Position numbers and translations under genes: made by a program. From positions 58,759 through 122,758 of the IMG/VR virus record IMGVR_UViG_3300029957_000007: a DNA stretch of 64,000 bases. The stretch is one strand, 5' to 3'. Positions 1 to 8,724 of the stretch are shown here, piece after piece (position 1 is the stretch's first letter; each line of letters starts with the position of its first letter). The notes beneath the pieces are model-generated. The model did no database searches. It was not told the DNA's origin and saw only the letters and a program-made list of their open reading frames with translations. The stretch is from a virus.

Positions 1-2
1 AG

Positions 3-1016
3 AATGGCAGCATTGCGTTGTACTACTACGCTTATGCTCAAGTGCTACAGCCTTCTGTTGAAACGGTGTTGGAGGTTCGAGGCGTTTCAGTTGGCAACAA
101 CCTGACACTGGTCTACAACTACAGTCAGAAGAACATGCGGATCTATTACAACGGCAAGCCAGGCGGTGCTGCTGTTTACATCGATTCGCCGTTGTTGAAT
201 ACGTCTACTTGGAACATCGTGCAGATCAATCACAACGAGAACGGCGTTGGGATCAGCATCAACGGAAGCCTCTACGCTACCAACTCAACAGTTTGGCAAA
301 CTGGAACTGTGAGCCAAGTGAACATCGGTGGTTCAGCTTCCTACTTCCCGATGACGTCAACCAACATCATCGACTCAGTGTTGTTCAGCAATGAGATCAA
401 TGAGGGTTACCCACCTACCCTTGCGACTCCGACGAACACACCAACAATCACAAAGACAAGTACACCAACAGCTACGAACACGTTCACGTTCAGCCCAACA
501 ACTACACCAACACCTACGATCAGCAATACGTTCACGATCTCACCGACGTTCTCTGCGACTTTGACGATCAGTCAAACGATCACGCCAACCAACACACCAA
601 CTGCGACACCGACGATCAGTCAGACAGCAACACCAACAGCGACGCCTTCTTCAACGCCAACAGCTACACCAACACAGATTCCGAGCTACAGCAGCCTTTC
701 GCTTGTGCAGGAATCTGCGATCTTGAACTTCCCAGGGACTGGGACGCAGTACAAGACGCACTTCTCACGTAACATCGTTCAAGTGATCAACGTGTACTTC
801 AGAGATACGACGGTGGCTGGCTATCCGAACATTGGTTCGGACTTGACAGTGGCTGGTCCAGTTGACTCGGTGGATGCATTCACCTACTCAACTCCACATC
901 AAGTCGTGTCATGGGATACCAACAAAAACATGATCTTCAGTTCGAGCGGTGGAAGCGTGATGAACTCATCACACACGTACATCGTCACATTGCAGTACTT
1001 GACTGATAACCGCTAG
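3..1016 (+). CDS. LamG-like surface/fibre protein, 5'-truncated by window edge
   Basis: The reading frame is open from the first bases, so the true start lies upstream and about 337 residues are visible. The first ~130 residues look like the second half of a concanavalin/LamG-type beta-sandwich ([10 protein letters not shown], a strand-rich run, then [14 protein letters not shown]). A Thr/Pro/Ser/Asn-rich linker follows (bases ~410-687), and then a ~105-residue C-terminal domain of unknown family. The same LamG + Thr-Pro linker + C-terminal domain design is seen in the 970-aa protein at 20864-23776, suggesting a paralogous pair of surface-exposed, probably sugar-binding proteins. No signal peptide can be judged because the N-terminus is missing. 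Function as an adhesin or fibre is inferred. Confidence 0.7.
   Translation, partial: NGSIALYYYAYAQVLQPSVETVLEVRGVSVGNNLTLVYNYSQKNMRIYYNGKPGGAAVYIDSPLLNTSTWNIVQINHNENGVGISINGSLYATNSTVWQTGTVSQVNIGGSASYFPMTSTNIIDSVLFSNEINEGYPPTLATPTNTPTITKTSTPTATNTFTFSPTTTPTPTISNTFTISPTFSATLTISQTITPTNTPTATPTISQTATPTATPSSTPTATPTQIPSYSSLSLVQESAILNFPGTGTQYKTHFSRNIVQVINVYFRDTTVAGYPNIGSDLTVAGPVDSVDAFTYSTPHQVVSWDTNKNMIFSSSGGSVMNSSHTYIVTLQYLTDNR
410..687 (+). repeat. Thr-Pro-rich degenerate linker repeat inside CDS
   Basis: This is a run of short TPT, TIS and TAT units with NTPT and ATPT variants. At DNA level it is a degenerate repeat of acaccaac and gacgatcag units. It probably encodes an extended, possibly glycosylated, spacer between the LamG-like and C-terminal domains. 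Similar, longer blocks lie at 22235-22365 and 22876-23505. Confidence 0.85.
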
Positions 1017-1025
1017 GAGGCTGAC

Positions 1026-1196
1026 ATGACACTCGTTCGCTATGGCGTCAACAAAAGCGTGAAGAAGCCTGATCTTGCGTCAGATCTTCCTAGCACTGCT
1101 AAGAAGCACGTTGCTGAGGTCAAGCAAGCTGAACTGAAAGGAGATAAGCATGGCAAAGCCGCTGAACGACCTGCTGGCGAGCTTCGCAGAGGCTGA
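1026..1196 (+). CDS. Small basic protein, 56 aa, unknown
   Basis: The ATG at 1026 is preceded by a perfect AGGAGG ribosome-binding site 6 bases upstream, directly after the stop of the previous gene. The product is 56 aa, lysine-rich, with no recognisable domain. It overlaps the start of the 590-aa gene by 47 bases in another frame. The gene is supported by the strong ribosome-binding site and by filling the gap between two genes. It is not supported by homology, and it could instead be a leader that couples translation to the downstream gene. Confidence 0.5.
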   Translation: MTLVRYGVNKSVKKPDLASDLPSTAKKHVAEVKQAELKGDKHGKAAERPAGELRRG

Positions 1197-2922
1197 GCAA
1201 AAAGTCGCTGACATGGCTCCTTCGGTGAACATGCCTCAGAACGATTCGCTGCAGAACACGACTGGGATTGAGGATCATGACGATCAAGATCCCAATCACA
1301 AGATCGAAGAGTTCCGCGAGGATGCGCAGGACGAACCAACCAATCTTCGTCGTAACGACTTAGATGAAGAGATCAAGCTCCTCGAAGCAGCGATCAAGAA
1401 ACTCGCCGCGTACGTCCTGCAGACGAACGACCCGGACGCATTCATGATCTATAGGACAATCAAGCGATTGCTCACAGACATGAAGCTGAAAGAAAAAGCG
1501 GCAGCTGTTGATCTCGAGCAAGGTCGCTACGATCATGAATCACAAGAACGCTATGGCTCGAAGAAGTTTAAGCGAGTTGCTTTCTTCAAGCCTGGGACGA
1601 TGATCGACTTCAAGCACAACGATGAGATCTGGACTGGAACTGTCATTGGTAATGATGGCGTCATGTTGTTGGTTGATCATCCGCCGACAGATGCCGCTGG
1701 GCCAATGAAGGTCGATCCGTACTCAGTTGTCGATCATGGTGAAGAGGATGACGAAGCAGAAGAGGTTCTTGAGTACAACAAGAGGCAGGAACTTTTGGAT
1801 TGGCCTGACCGCGATCATTTGTACGTTGGGTCTCGTCACTTCAATGCTGAAGAACTGTCTGACCTCAATGGCGAAGCTCAAACAGATAAGACGAAGGCTC
1901 CACAGCCAGTTGATATGCGAGCCAACTCACAGCATACACCAACTGATTCGAATCCAAAGGCTTCAATCGGCATGAAGCGAAAAGCTGACATCACAGACAT
2001 GCAAGGACAAGACATCGATGTTCATGACGTTGTTGAGTGGGAAGGAAAACAAGTTGAAGTTGTTGATGTGATGGACAGTGGGAACATCATGATCTCATAC
2101 GACGACAAGCTTGTTGGTGTGCACCCTCAAGAGACAGTGAAAGTCGGCTTCTACAAGAAGTCAGAGAAATTCGTCAAAGCTTCATTGGCCAAGCGATTGG
2201 CCTATGATATTGGCGATGGTGCTGACATCAAAGATAAGGTAGATCAGTTCCGTAACAGCGAGAAGAACGGCTCAGTCAAGACGGCTGAAGAGACGTTCAA
2301 GCACGGTGAAGTCGTCACCGTCGATGGTGAGAAATTCAAGGTCGTTCAGCAAGATCAAAACGGCGATCTCGATCTCATGGCCATTGATGACGACACAGAC
2401 GTCATTACCGTCAATCCAAGTGAAGTCATCAGATCAGCATCAAAGAGGATTGCAATGAAGCGAACTGCGAACGACAAGCTGATGAAGCATGTCGACTTTG
2501 ACGACATTTCCTGCGGTGTGGAATGGCCGAAGGATACAATGCGTCAATACAGCGATGGCTTCAAACAGCACATGAAATGCGATTATGGCTACGTTCGCAA
2601 TTCGCTTGGCGATGATGGCGAAGATCTTGATTGCTACATCGGCGATCCGCAAACGCAGAAAGTACATCGCATCGATCAGTTGGTTCCAGAAACTGGAGAA
2701 CATGACGAGTACAAGTACATGCTTGGATTCCCAGACACCAAAGCTGCTGTCGGCATGTATCTGCAACACATGCCGCTCGAGCATTTTGGTGGGTGTGATG
2801 AACTGAGCATGGATCAATTCAGACACATCGCTCGAACTGGTGATGAGGAACTGCAACAGTACCAAGAACCAGTGAAGGAAGGCGCTGAAGACATTTCCCA
2901 CATGGAAGGCGAAGGAGCTTAG
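1150..2922 (+). CDS. Modular head-region protein with C-terminal inorganic-pyrophosphatase-like domain
   Basis: A 590-aa protein; start ATG 1150 has AAAGGAG 6 bases upstream. An acidic N-terminus is followed by small beta-barrel (KOW/SH3-like) modules. Each begins just after a basic motif: FKRVAF (K141), MKRKAD (K276), AKRLAY (K348) and SKRIAMKRTA (K432/K437). Residues ~450-560 (CDYGYVRNSLGDDGEDLDCYIG, then an MLGF segment and a YLQHM-HFGG tail) match the phage inorganic-pyrophosphatase-like domain known from polyvalent proteins. Proteins of that class are often carried in the virion. The repeated basic motif is shared with the capsid precursor and the protease-scaffold protein, so I infer processing during head maturation. 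The pyrophosphatase activity itself is not demonstrated by sequence alone. Confidence 0.75.
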   Translation: MAKPLNDLLASFAEAEQKVADMAPSVNMPQNDSLQNTTGIEDHDDQDPNHKIEEFREDAQDEPTNLRRNDLDEEIKLLEAAIKKLAAYVLQTNDPDAFMIYRTIKRLLTDMKLKEKAAAVDLEQGRYDHESQERYGSKKFKRVAFFKPGTMIDFKHNDEIWTGTVIGNDGVMLLVDHPPTDAAGPMKVDPYSVVDHGEEDDEAEEVLEYNKRQELLDWPDRDHLYVGSRHFNAEELSDLNGEAQTDKTKAPQPVDMRANSQHTPTDSNPKASIGMKRKADITDMQGQDIDVHDVVEWEGKQVEVVDVMDSGNIMISYDDKLVGVHPQETVKVGFYKKSEKFVKASLAKRLAYDIGDGADIKDKVDQFRNSEKNGSVKTAEETFKHGEVVTVDGEKFKVVQQDQNGDLDLMAIDDDTDVITVNPSEVIRSASKRIAMKRTANDKLMKHVDFDDISCGVEWPKDTMRQYSDGFKQHMKCDYGYVRNSLGDDGEDLDCYIGDPQTQKVHRIDQLVPETGEHDEYKYMLGFPDTKAAVGMYLQHMPLEHFGGCDELSMDQFRHIARTGDEELQQYQEPVKEGAEDISHMEGEGA

Positions 2923-2923
2923 C

Positions 2924-3895
2924 ATGAAGCGCATTGAAGGTGAAGGTGGTGAAGGACAGAGTTCTCAATCTGTTCCTTATTCTTCTGAACATTGGAAAGA
3001 GCTGAAGGATCGTGGTCTCACTACCTCCACACCTTCGCCTTCGATGCGTCAAACTGACTACAAGCAAGTGAATGCAGGGGATAAGTTCACCAGCTTAATT
3101 GCTGGTGAACTTACCGTTGCTTCAGTCACTGGTGAGATCACACACGTCGCTGACAAGAAAGGTCAGACGTTCATGGTCTCTACGGCGAGATTGAAAGAGC
3201 TCAAAGCCAAGCGTAGAAGCGTGAGCTTTAATATCGGTGTGAATCACGGTATGGTCATGATCTCATCTGAAGACGATCGTGACTCAGACCTGTGGAGATC
3301 AATGTGCGAGATATTCAAACGCAATGGCTACACACCTGACAGCGGCTATACGATGTTCCAGAAGCTTGACACGAACATTGAAGACGAAACTGCAAAGCTG
3401 ATCGCTGAGTTCGAGAAGGAAGGATACAAAGTTCATCAGGATTCTAGCGGTGGATTGAACAGCACTTTCTACATCTACTTCGATTCTGAAGATGCTGAGA
3501 GAGCCGCATCAAAAAGGAAGATCGTTGCAGTAATGAAAGAAAAGACGAAGACGCTGGTCTTCGATTTCGATGGCACTATCACATCGGAAAATACCTTCCC
3601 TGAGATCGCCGATCCTAATGAAGAGATCGTTGCGTACATGGAAGAAGCGAAACAGCTTGGGTTTGAGATCATCATCCATAGCTGCCGAACATCGTCTGAG
3701 CTGAATGATCAGAGCACTGCTGCTGAGCAACTCAAAGCGATGACTGACTACCTTGCACTGCACGATATTCCTTATGATGAGATCTGCACATCAGACAAGC
3801 CATTGGCCGTTGCTTACATCGACGACAAAGGCTGCAATGTGCTGGATGCGCAACGTCTTCGAAGCATCATTCATACTTCAAAGAGGATTCGATGA
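2924..3895 (+). CDS. Modular protein with C-terminal HAD-superfamily phosphatase domain
   Basis: A 323-aa protein starting one base after the previous stop. The N-terminal ~100 residues hold another small beta-barrel module (AGDKFTSLIAGELTVASVTG), ended by AKRRSVSF. A ~90-residue alpha/beta domain follows, ended by ASKRKIVAV. The C-terminal ~110 residues are a HAD domain: motif I LVFDFDGT (D214, D216), motif II HSCRTS, and the acidic motif AYIDDKGC after a DKP lysine. The last residues (SKRIR) again resemble the recurrent basic motif. HAD proteins of this shape hydrolyse small phosphorylated molecules or polynucleotide ends, and the substrate cannot be told. The gene overlaps the next by 4 bases (ATGA), so the three modular proteins form one translational unit. 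Confidence 0.8.
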   Translation: MKRIEGEGGEGQSSQSVPYSSEHWKELKDRGLTTSTPSPSMRQTDYKQVNAGDKFTSLIAGELTVASVTGEITHVADKKGQTFMVSTARLKELKAKRRSVSFNIGVNHGMVMISSEDDRDSDLWRSMCEIFKRNGYTPDSGYTMFQKLDTNIEDETAKLIAEFEKEGYKVHQDSSGGLNSTFYIYFDSEDAERAASKRKIVAVMKEKTKTLVFDFDGTITSENTFPEIADPNEEIVAYMEEAKQLGFEIIIHSCRTSSELNDQSTAAEQLKAMTDYLALHDIPYDEICTSDKPLAVAYIDDKGCNVLDAQRLRSIIHTSKRIR

Positions 3896-6642
3896 GCAAG
3901 ATCAAGACAACGGCTGATGCCGACAACTTCGATTTGACTGAAGGGATTTTGAACGACGCTCAAGTTGCTGCTTATGGCGAGCATGCGCCGAACAAGATCG
4001 ATCAGCCGAATGATTTTGCTTCGCCAGGAGAAAAAGCTCCTGATGGTTTCACAGCCTCAAGACGAGCTGCTGTGCGAACAAATGCCCCAGAAGAATTCAA
4101 CAATGAAGATGAGCTGATCGACTACTTCACTGATGTCAATCGCACTGGCGATGCGTACATGGTGAGAGCGATCATTGATGGTGCCACCACCTACGTCAAG
4201 TACCAGCGGGATGGCAACGTCATCAAGCGTCAAGCCTCAAAGCGAACTGCTGAGTCCTATCGTGTCACGGTGGAAACTGAGAGCGGCACCGAAGAGAAGA
4301 TCCGTATCCTCGATGCTACTTCAGAGGATGATGCGAAAGAAAAAGCAATGAAGCAATACAACAACTTAAAAGGTGTCATTAGCGTTGAGAAGGTAGCTTT
4401 TAAACGCACTGCTTCAGGCGACTACGAAGTTGGTGACATCTACACCGATGTCAATGGCAACAAGTATACGATCAAGTCTTCAACAGAGGAATCGTCAGTT
4501 GCAGATGAGTATGATGAAGCCTTCTTCAAGGTGGAAGTCAACCAAGCTGTTTTTTATGATGGTCCAAAAGTTGTTGACATGGAGATGAGTGAATCAGCGT
4601 TGGACGATCTTGGCTTGGTTCGAGTCGGTTCAAAGCGCACTGCTTCACGATACAAGGACTGGAATGGCAGAGAATTTGATGTGCTCAATGGCATCGAAGA
4701 TGACGACACAGTCACCGTCAAGTACGTTGATGACGGCAGTGAATCGAATGTCGATGCAAGGTCTCTCGCCAATTCGGTCAAAAAAGGAGACGTCGTGAAA
4801 GTCGCTTCAAAGCGCAAGGCTTCAATCGATAATGACGATGAGAGACAGAAATATCTTGCCTACATCAAGCATAACTTAGTCAGCTCACCGCCAAATGAGA
4901 TCAAGAATGATCTGCGCAAAGATGGCCTCTCAGAAGAAGAGATTAGCGGTCTCTTTGAAGAACTGAGAAACACTGTGACTGGTGCCAAAGGCATTCGTGT
5001 TGGCAAGCTTAAGCGCAAGGCGTCTTTTCAAGTTGGCGATCTTGTGAAGAACAAGATCGGTGAAGAAGGAAAAGTTGTTGAAGGTGATGAAGGCGATGGA
5101 ATGGTTGGTGTTGATTTTGGTGGGCCAATTGAGCTTATCGAAGTCACCGACCTACAGGCGTGGAATCCTTCAGGAACCGAGAACGACGTTGACAGCTTCA
5201 CGGAGAAGGGTACTTACGGTGTCAAGAGCAAGAACGCTCCAGATCCTGAGGACGCTGCTCACTCAACTGATGTGGACTACATCGCTTCAAAGAGAACCGC
5301 TTCAATGTCTGTTGGTGATAAAATCACTGATGGTAATGGAGAAACGTTCATTATCACCGGCTTTGCAGATAATGGTCGTGTGCTGGGTACGATTGATGGA
5401 GAAGAAACAGAATTTACTGAGAAAGAGCTTTATAACAAAGTTCAGAATGGTGAAGCCACTCGAGTTACTGGTTCAAAGCGAACCGCTGCTAAGATCGAAT
5501 GGAACAGTCAAACAATTTGGGCAACTCAAAACCCAGATGATGGCTCATATGAATTCGAATTTGGTGGTAAGGAGTTTTATCTGGAAGGTGACCAAGTCTA
5601 CAGGGCTATAGATGGTTCACCAATTGGCACTGGTAAAGTGATAGAAGCTTCAAAGCGAACAGCTTCATTCAAAGGTCAGCAAGTTGTTGTTGATGCTGAA
5701 GGTTTCAACTACGTCGAAGGTCTTGTTGCTGATGAAGGCACCATTGAAGAGTTGATGCAACGCAACGATGCAGCTGCTGCTCAAGGCGATTCGCTGATCG
5801 ATGATGGTATGGGCTTCGGTGCCGACACGCAAGCAGTGATCATCAACACGGAAGAAGGTGACGTGCTTGTGCCTTCAGAATTTGTGAGACAGCAAGTTGA
5901 ATCTGGCACAGTGGTCGGCCGTCTGTTCAAGAAAGCTGATGAACAACCACAAATTGGCGATACTCTTGTCGATGCTGAAGGTCGCAAAGCTCGTGTTATT
6001 GCATTTGGAGATGATGGGTCAGTGGAAGTTGAAGGGCCAGATGGCGAAACATATCACACTTGGCCAGATGGAGTGAAGATCATTAAACATAAAAATGTTG
6101 TTGATGCATCAACAAAACGCACCGCCAAAGGTTTCGGCATTGGTGACAAAGTGGAATGCGAGCAAGGCTTCGGTGTCGTGAAGGATATCGACTTCGATGG
6201 CGATGGCAATTCAATCTACACCATCTCGCTTGAAGGCGGCGGTGAAGATGATTACCAAGAAGGAATGCTTTCAAAAGCTGCTTTAAAACGTCTTGCTTCA
6301 GATGAATACGATTTTGAAGTCGGTGATCGATTCAGAGACAAAAACGATCTTGAATGGATTGTGATCGAGTCAACTGATAGCAACGATCCAAACGCTGACA
6401 ATCGCATCGGATTGATGGAGCCACTCACTGGCACGAAGATTTATCCTGATGCTGACAGCCTCGAAGCGAAGATCTCTTCTGGTGAGATGGTCAGAACATC
6501 AGCCAAACGTACAGCTGATGAAGCTCATGAAAAAGAAGAGATGGGTGAGGAACAACGCATCAAGAAAGATCTGGAAGAGATCGATGAGATCATCGATCAC
6601 ATGTTCGATGCTGACTCTAAGCAAGTGAAAGGAGTTGAGTGA
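3892..6642 (+). CDS. 916-aa polyprotein of tandem beta-barrel modules separated by SKRTAS-type motifs
   Basis: I recognise no enzyme domain. The protein is a string of ~55-95-residue modules. Several have the KOW/SH3-like pattern of VGD, a turn, a GxV strand, DGxV and G-E (for example after K374, K467, K742 and K799). Modules are separated by a basic motif, with its lysine at residues 117, 171, 248, 307, 374, 467, 529, 588, 742, 799 and 872 (forms SKRTAS, FKRTAS, SKRKAS, LKRKAS, LKRLAS). A degenerate FKKADE lies near 680, filling the one long gap. Composition is strongly acidic between motifs. The same motif lies in the capsid precursor and protease-scaffold protein, so I infer cleavage by the prohead protease into about a dozen small internal head proteins. 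Confidence 0.75.
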   Translation: MSKIKTTADADNFDLTEGILNDAQVAAYGEHAPNKIDQPNDFASPGEKAPDGFTASRRAAVRTNAPEEFNNEDELIDYFTDVNRTGDAYMVRAIIDGATTYVKYQRDGNVIKRQASKRTAESYRVTVETESGTEEKIRILDATSEDDAKEKAMKQYNNLKGVISVEKVAFKRTASGDYEVGDIYTDVNGNKYTIKSSTEESSVADEYDEAFFKVEVNQAVFYDGPKVVDMEMSESALDDLGLVRVGSKRTASRYKDWNGREFDVLNGIEDDDTVTVKYVDDGSESNVDARSLANSVKKGDVVKVASKRKASIDNDDERQKYLAYIKHNLVSSPPNEIKNDLRKDGLSEEEISGLFEELRNTVTGAKGIRVGKLKRKASFQVGDLVKNKIGEEGKVVEGDEGDGMVGVDFGGPIELIEVTDLQAWNPSGTENDVDSFTEKGTYGVKSKNAPDPEDAAHSTDVDYIASKRTASMSVGDKITDGNGETFIITGFADNGRVLGTIDGEETEFTEKELYNKVQNGEATRVTGSKRTAAKIEWNSQTIWATQNPDDGSYEFEFGGKEFYLEGDQVYRAIDGSPIGTGKVIEASKRTASFKGQQVVVDAEGFNYVEGLVADEGTIEELMQRNDAAAAQGDSLIDDGMGFGADTQAVIINTEEGDVLVPSEFVRQQVESGTVVGRLFKKADEQPQIGDTLVDAEGRKARVIAFGDDGSVEVEGPDGETYHTWPDGVKIIKHKNVVDASTKRTAKGFGIGDKVECEQGFGVVKDIDFDGDGNSIYTISLEGGGEDDYQEGMLSKAALKRLASDEYDFEVGDRFRDKNDLEWIVIESTDSNDPNADNRIGLMEPLTGTKIYPDADSLEAKISSGEMVRTSAKRTADEAHEKEEMGEEQRIKKDLEEIDEIIDHMFDADSKQVKGVE

Positions 6643-7019
6643 TGAGCTTCACACCATTGAACGTGAAGATCGATGCGACGGTGGTCGTCACACAGGCTAA
6701 CCCATTGAATCCAGCTGTTTCAAAGCCAGTGTACCAAGGTGTTGATTTCTCTGGGTTTGCTGATGCTCAAGCATCAAATGCAGATAACCAAGGGAATCTC
6801 AATATTCCGGCTAACACATCTGCGAATGTTCCACTTCCGGCAGGTACTACGAACTCCAAGTTCCTGTTCTATCGCTTCAACAACCCAGTGAATCTGTCTG
6901 GACTTGTGAGTGCGCAGAACACGAGATACGGGATTTTGGAGATCACATCGGCTGTTGCACTGACTGTTGCCGCAGGAATCAACGACACACAAGGCTTCGT
7001 GATGATCTTAGGAGCCTAA
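6642..7019 (+). CDS. Small virion protein, unknown
   Basis: A 125-aa protein; the ATG at 6642 overlaps the upstream stop (TGATG) with GGAG upstream. The predicted fold is all beta: polar strands with Asn, Thr and Ala, no cysteine, no charged helices. Position in the head block and composition suggest a structural or decoration protein. No family was recognised. Confidence 0.6.
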   Translation: MSFTPLNVKIDATVVVTQANPLNPAVSKPVYQGVDFSGFADAQASNADNQGNLNIPANTSANVPLPAGTTNSKFLFYRFNNPVNLSGLVSAQNTRYGILEITSAVALTVAAGINDTQGFVMILGA

Positions 7020-7709
7020 ATGAAAGTTCAGACAAAGAAAGCTTTTATGACGATCATCCTCGCTTTGGTGCTCATGAATCTCACAACAGTATGCGTTATA
7101 CTTGTTGTGCTTGATCGGAACACCAAAGCGCTGGAAGATGCAAAGGCTGAAGAAGTACTTGCACGAATTGGGGACAATAGGATGTTAAGGGCACGGAGTA
7201 ACTTTGAACTGCCGGGCTTTACACCTACCCACCTCGAACGTGTCACGAGGAACGCTGACACGATGGGAATACCGTGGTGGGTACCAGCCGGTATTGCAAA
7301 GCACGAAAATGGAGGTGACACGCTCGAGGTTGGGATGCAAATCATCCCAATGAACATCCGCATGAACACTCCAGTAATGGAGTGGCAGTACGTTGCACTC
7401 ATGCGAATGCTCAACCAACAGGCGTGGAGAGTGATACTCTCTGACCCTGAACTTCTGCCGAAGGTCCTCATACCTTTCGCTCAGAACTACAAATCGTCTG
7501 ACCCTCAACTGTGGCTGAAGCAAACCAACAATGCAATGATCGACTTCAGAAGCAGAGAGGAGATCTCGAAAGTAGCACATGACACGGTGGTGTCTGATCC
7601 ACCTTCACCTTCGAAGTTGAAGAAAAAGAAACCTTCGACTAAGAAGTTTCACAGGAAGTTTAGGATCAACCCTAAACTCAAACGAACACAAGGAGAAAAC
7701 AAACAATGA
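7020..7709 (+). CDS. Membrane-anchored lytic-transglycosylase-like protein
   Basis: A 229-aa protein whose ATG follows the previous stop directly. Residues 9-31 are one hydrophobic segment with a basic N-terminal flank, so an uncleaved signal anchor is likely. The region around 84-100 (IPWWVPAGIAKHENGG) resembles the start of an SLT/lysozyme-like domain with E96 as candidate catalytic acid. A later segment, EVGMQIIPMNI, corresponds to the usual GxMQ stretch. The C-terminus is a highly basic Lys/Pro tail. It may cleave peptidoglycan as an anchored (signal-arrest-release) lysin or act during DNA entry. The family match is partial, so the activity is tentative. It overlaps the next gene by 4 bases. 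Confidence 0.55.
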   Translation: MKVQTKKAFMTIILALVLMNLTTVCVILVVLDRNTKALEDAKAEEVLARIGDNRMLRARSNFELPGFTPTHLERVTRNADTMGIPWWVPAGIAKHENGGDTLEVGMQIIPMNIRMNTPVMEWQYVALMRMLNQQAWRVILSDPELLPKVLIPFAQNYKSSDPQLWLKQTNNAMIDFRSREEISKVAHDTVVSDPPSPSKLKKKKPSTKKFHRKFRINPKLKRTQGENKQ

Positions 7710-8263
7710 AGAAGATTCTGCTGGCTTTGCTGATCGCCGCTACCACAACCTTCGCTACCACCTCGTTGAAGGCCGATCAGGCCGTGACGACTGCCGCTGC
7801 CGTGGCTCCTGCCTCGGATCAGGTGCAGTTGGACGGCGCCAAGTTCGTCGATGGCAATTGGTTCCAGATCGCTGGGTTCACCGGCGATGTGTCGAACTAC
7901 GGTGGCCCTGGTGACAGCACCATCACCGACCTGAAGAAGCAGCTGGACGACTATGCTGCTGCCAAGGCCAAGGCCGAGGGTGACGACAGCGACATCGCGA
8001 GCCGTGAGGATTGCGAGAAGTTGGCTGTTCGCTCAGCTGTTCGTGGCCAGTACGCCCTGGAAGTCGGTCGACTGTACGCCAAGGCTGGTGACACCGTCAA
8101 GGCGAAGGCTGCTTGGCTGCGAGCCTTGGCCTGGGGCAAGACCGCAGTGAAGGCGACCTACGACACCGACAACGATGTGGAGAACGGCAAGATCGCTGAT
8201 AACCAGAAGACCGGCGAGTTCGTGGTGAACACCGCCAAGCGTTGGTTGAAGAAGATCAAGTAA
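7706..8263 (+). CDS. Exported protein with Sec signal peptide, unknown
   Basis: A 185-aa protein. The N-terminus is a clear Sec signal peptide (MKKILLALLIAATTTFA, small residues, then KADQ). The mature part is Ala/Lys/Asp-rich and probably helical; residues ~115-150 (LYAKAGDTVKAKAAWLRALAWG) resemble one TPR-like helical hairpin. Base composition and codon choice are noticeably more GC-rich (gcc, aag, gac, ctg) than the flanking genes and match the capsid genes, suggesting high expression or a separate origin. A hairpin region follows directly. A secreted protein between head genes is unusual for a phage. Confidence 0.75.
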   Translation: MKKILLALLIAATTTFATTSLKADQAVTTAAAVAPASDQVQLDGAKFVDGNWFQIAGFTGDVSNYGGPGDSTITDLKKQLDDYAAAKAKAEGDDSDIASREDCEKLAVRSAVRGQYALEVGRLYAKAGDTVKAKAAWLRALAWGKTAVKATYDTDNDVENGKIADNQKTGEFVVNTAKRWLKKIK

Positions 8264-8275
8264 AAGGGACCTAAA

Positions 8276-8339
8276 AGTCACCTCAGGGATCCATCTCGTA
8301 CCCCACAGGTTGGTCCCTGAGGCACCATTTAAGTGACTG
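8276..8339 (+). promoter_or_regulatory. Structured intergenic element with outer hairpin and CACAGGTTGGTC core
   Basis: The arms CCTCAGGGA (8281-8289) and TCCCTGAGG (8314-8322) pair, and AGTCAC (8276-8281) can pair with GTGACT downstream of 8333. The loop contains ACC-CCACA-GGT-TGGTC. The same 12-base core CACAGGTTGGTC (8304-8315) recurs at 55356-55367, also inside a paired outer stem. There is no T-run, so a simple terminator is less likely than a processing or regulatory RNA element. Confidence 0.5.
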
Positions 8340-8371
8340 TGCATAATCAAACGGACTGACCGAGGAGCATC

Positions 8372-8710
8372 ATGCCTGACATAGCGATCACATGTGATGG
8401 TGAAGAGGTAAACATCACTCGACTTGATAAAGCATTCGGCTTCAATACTCTCACTGATCTCGTGGAACATGCTTCTGGTGAGGAACTAAGCTACACTCCA
8501 GAACTTTACGAGAACGGTGAAAGGCTCACCATCAAATGCTTCACATTGGAAGATGCTCAAAGGTTAACGAAGCGAATCCAGTCGGAAGTGCCGAACCACA
8601 TCATTGGAAGTGCTGTTGAAAAGACAGAGATCAAGAAAGAGGATGCCAATCCTCCGGATGACGATGAAGGTCCGAAGGAAGAGCTTCCAAAGGACGAGAT
8701 CCAGTCCTAA
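8372..8710 (+). CDS. Small acidic head-region protein, unknown
   Basis: A 112-aa protein; ATG 8372 has GAGGAG 7 bases upstream. The first ~80 residues are a compact alpha/beta region. The last 30 are a charged Glu/Lys/Asp/Pro tail (KKEDANPPDDDEGPKEE). It lies directly before the protease-scaffold gene, so a head-assembly role is plausible. No family was recognised. Confidence 0.6.
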   Translation: MPDIAITCDGEEVNITRLDKAFGFNTLTDLVEHASGEELSYTPELYENGERLTIKCFTLEDAQRLTKRIQSEVPNHIIGSAVEKTEIKKEDANPPDDDEGPKEELPKDEIQS

Positions 8711-8724
8711 ACACGGAGGAAGGC

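Noticed and set aside
2440-2934. Long open frame on the minus strand under the 590-aa gene
   Set aside because: It mirrors a strongly supported plus-strand gene, has no ribosome-binding site or recognisable domain, and no other minus-strand gene is supported anywhere in the window.
6780-6992. Minus-strand frame with cysteines under the small virion gene
   Set aside because: No start signal and fully explained as the complement of the plus-strand gene.
8319-8347. Possible sigma70 promoter before 8372 (CATAAT at 8342-8347)
   Set aside because: The -10-like box has no acceptable -35 partner at 16-18 bases, so it is not listed as a promoter.
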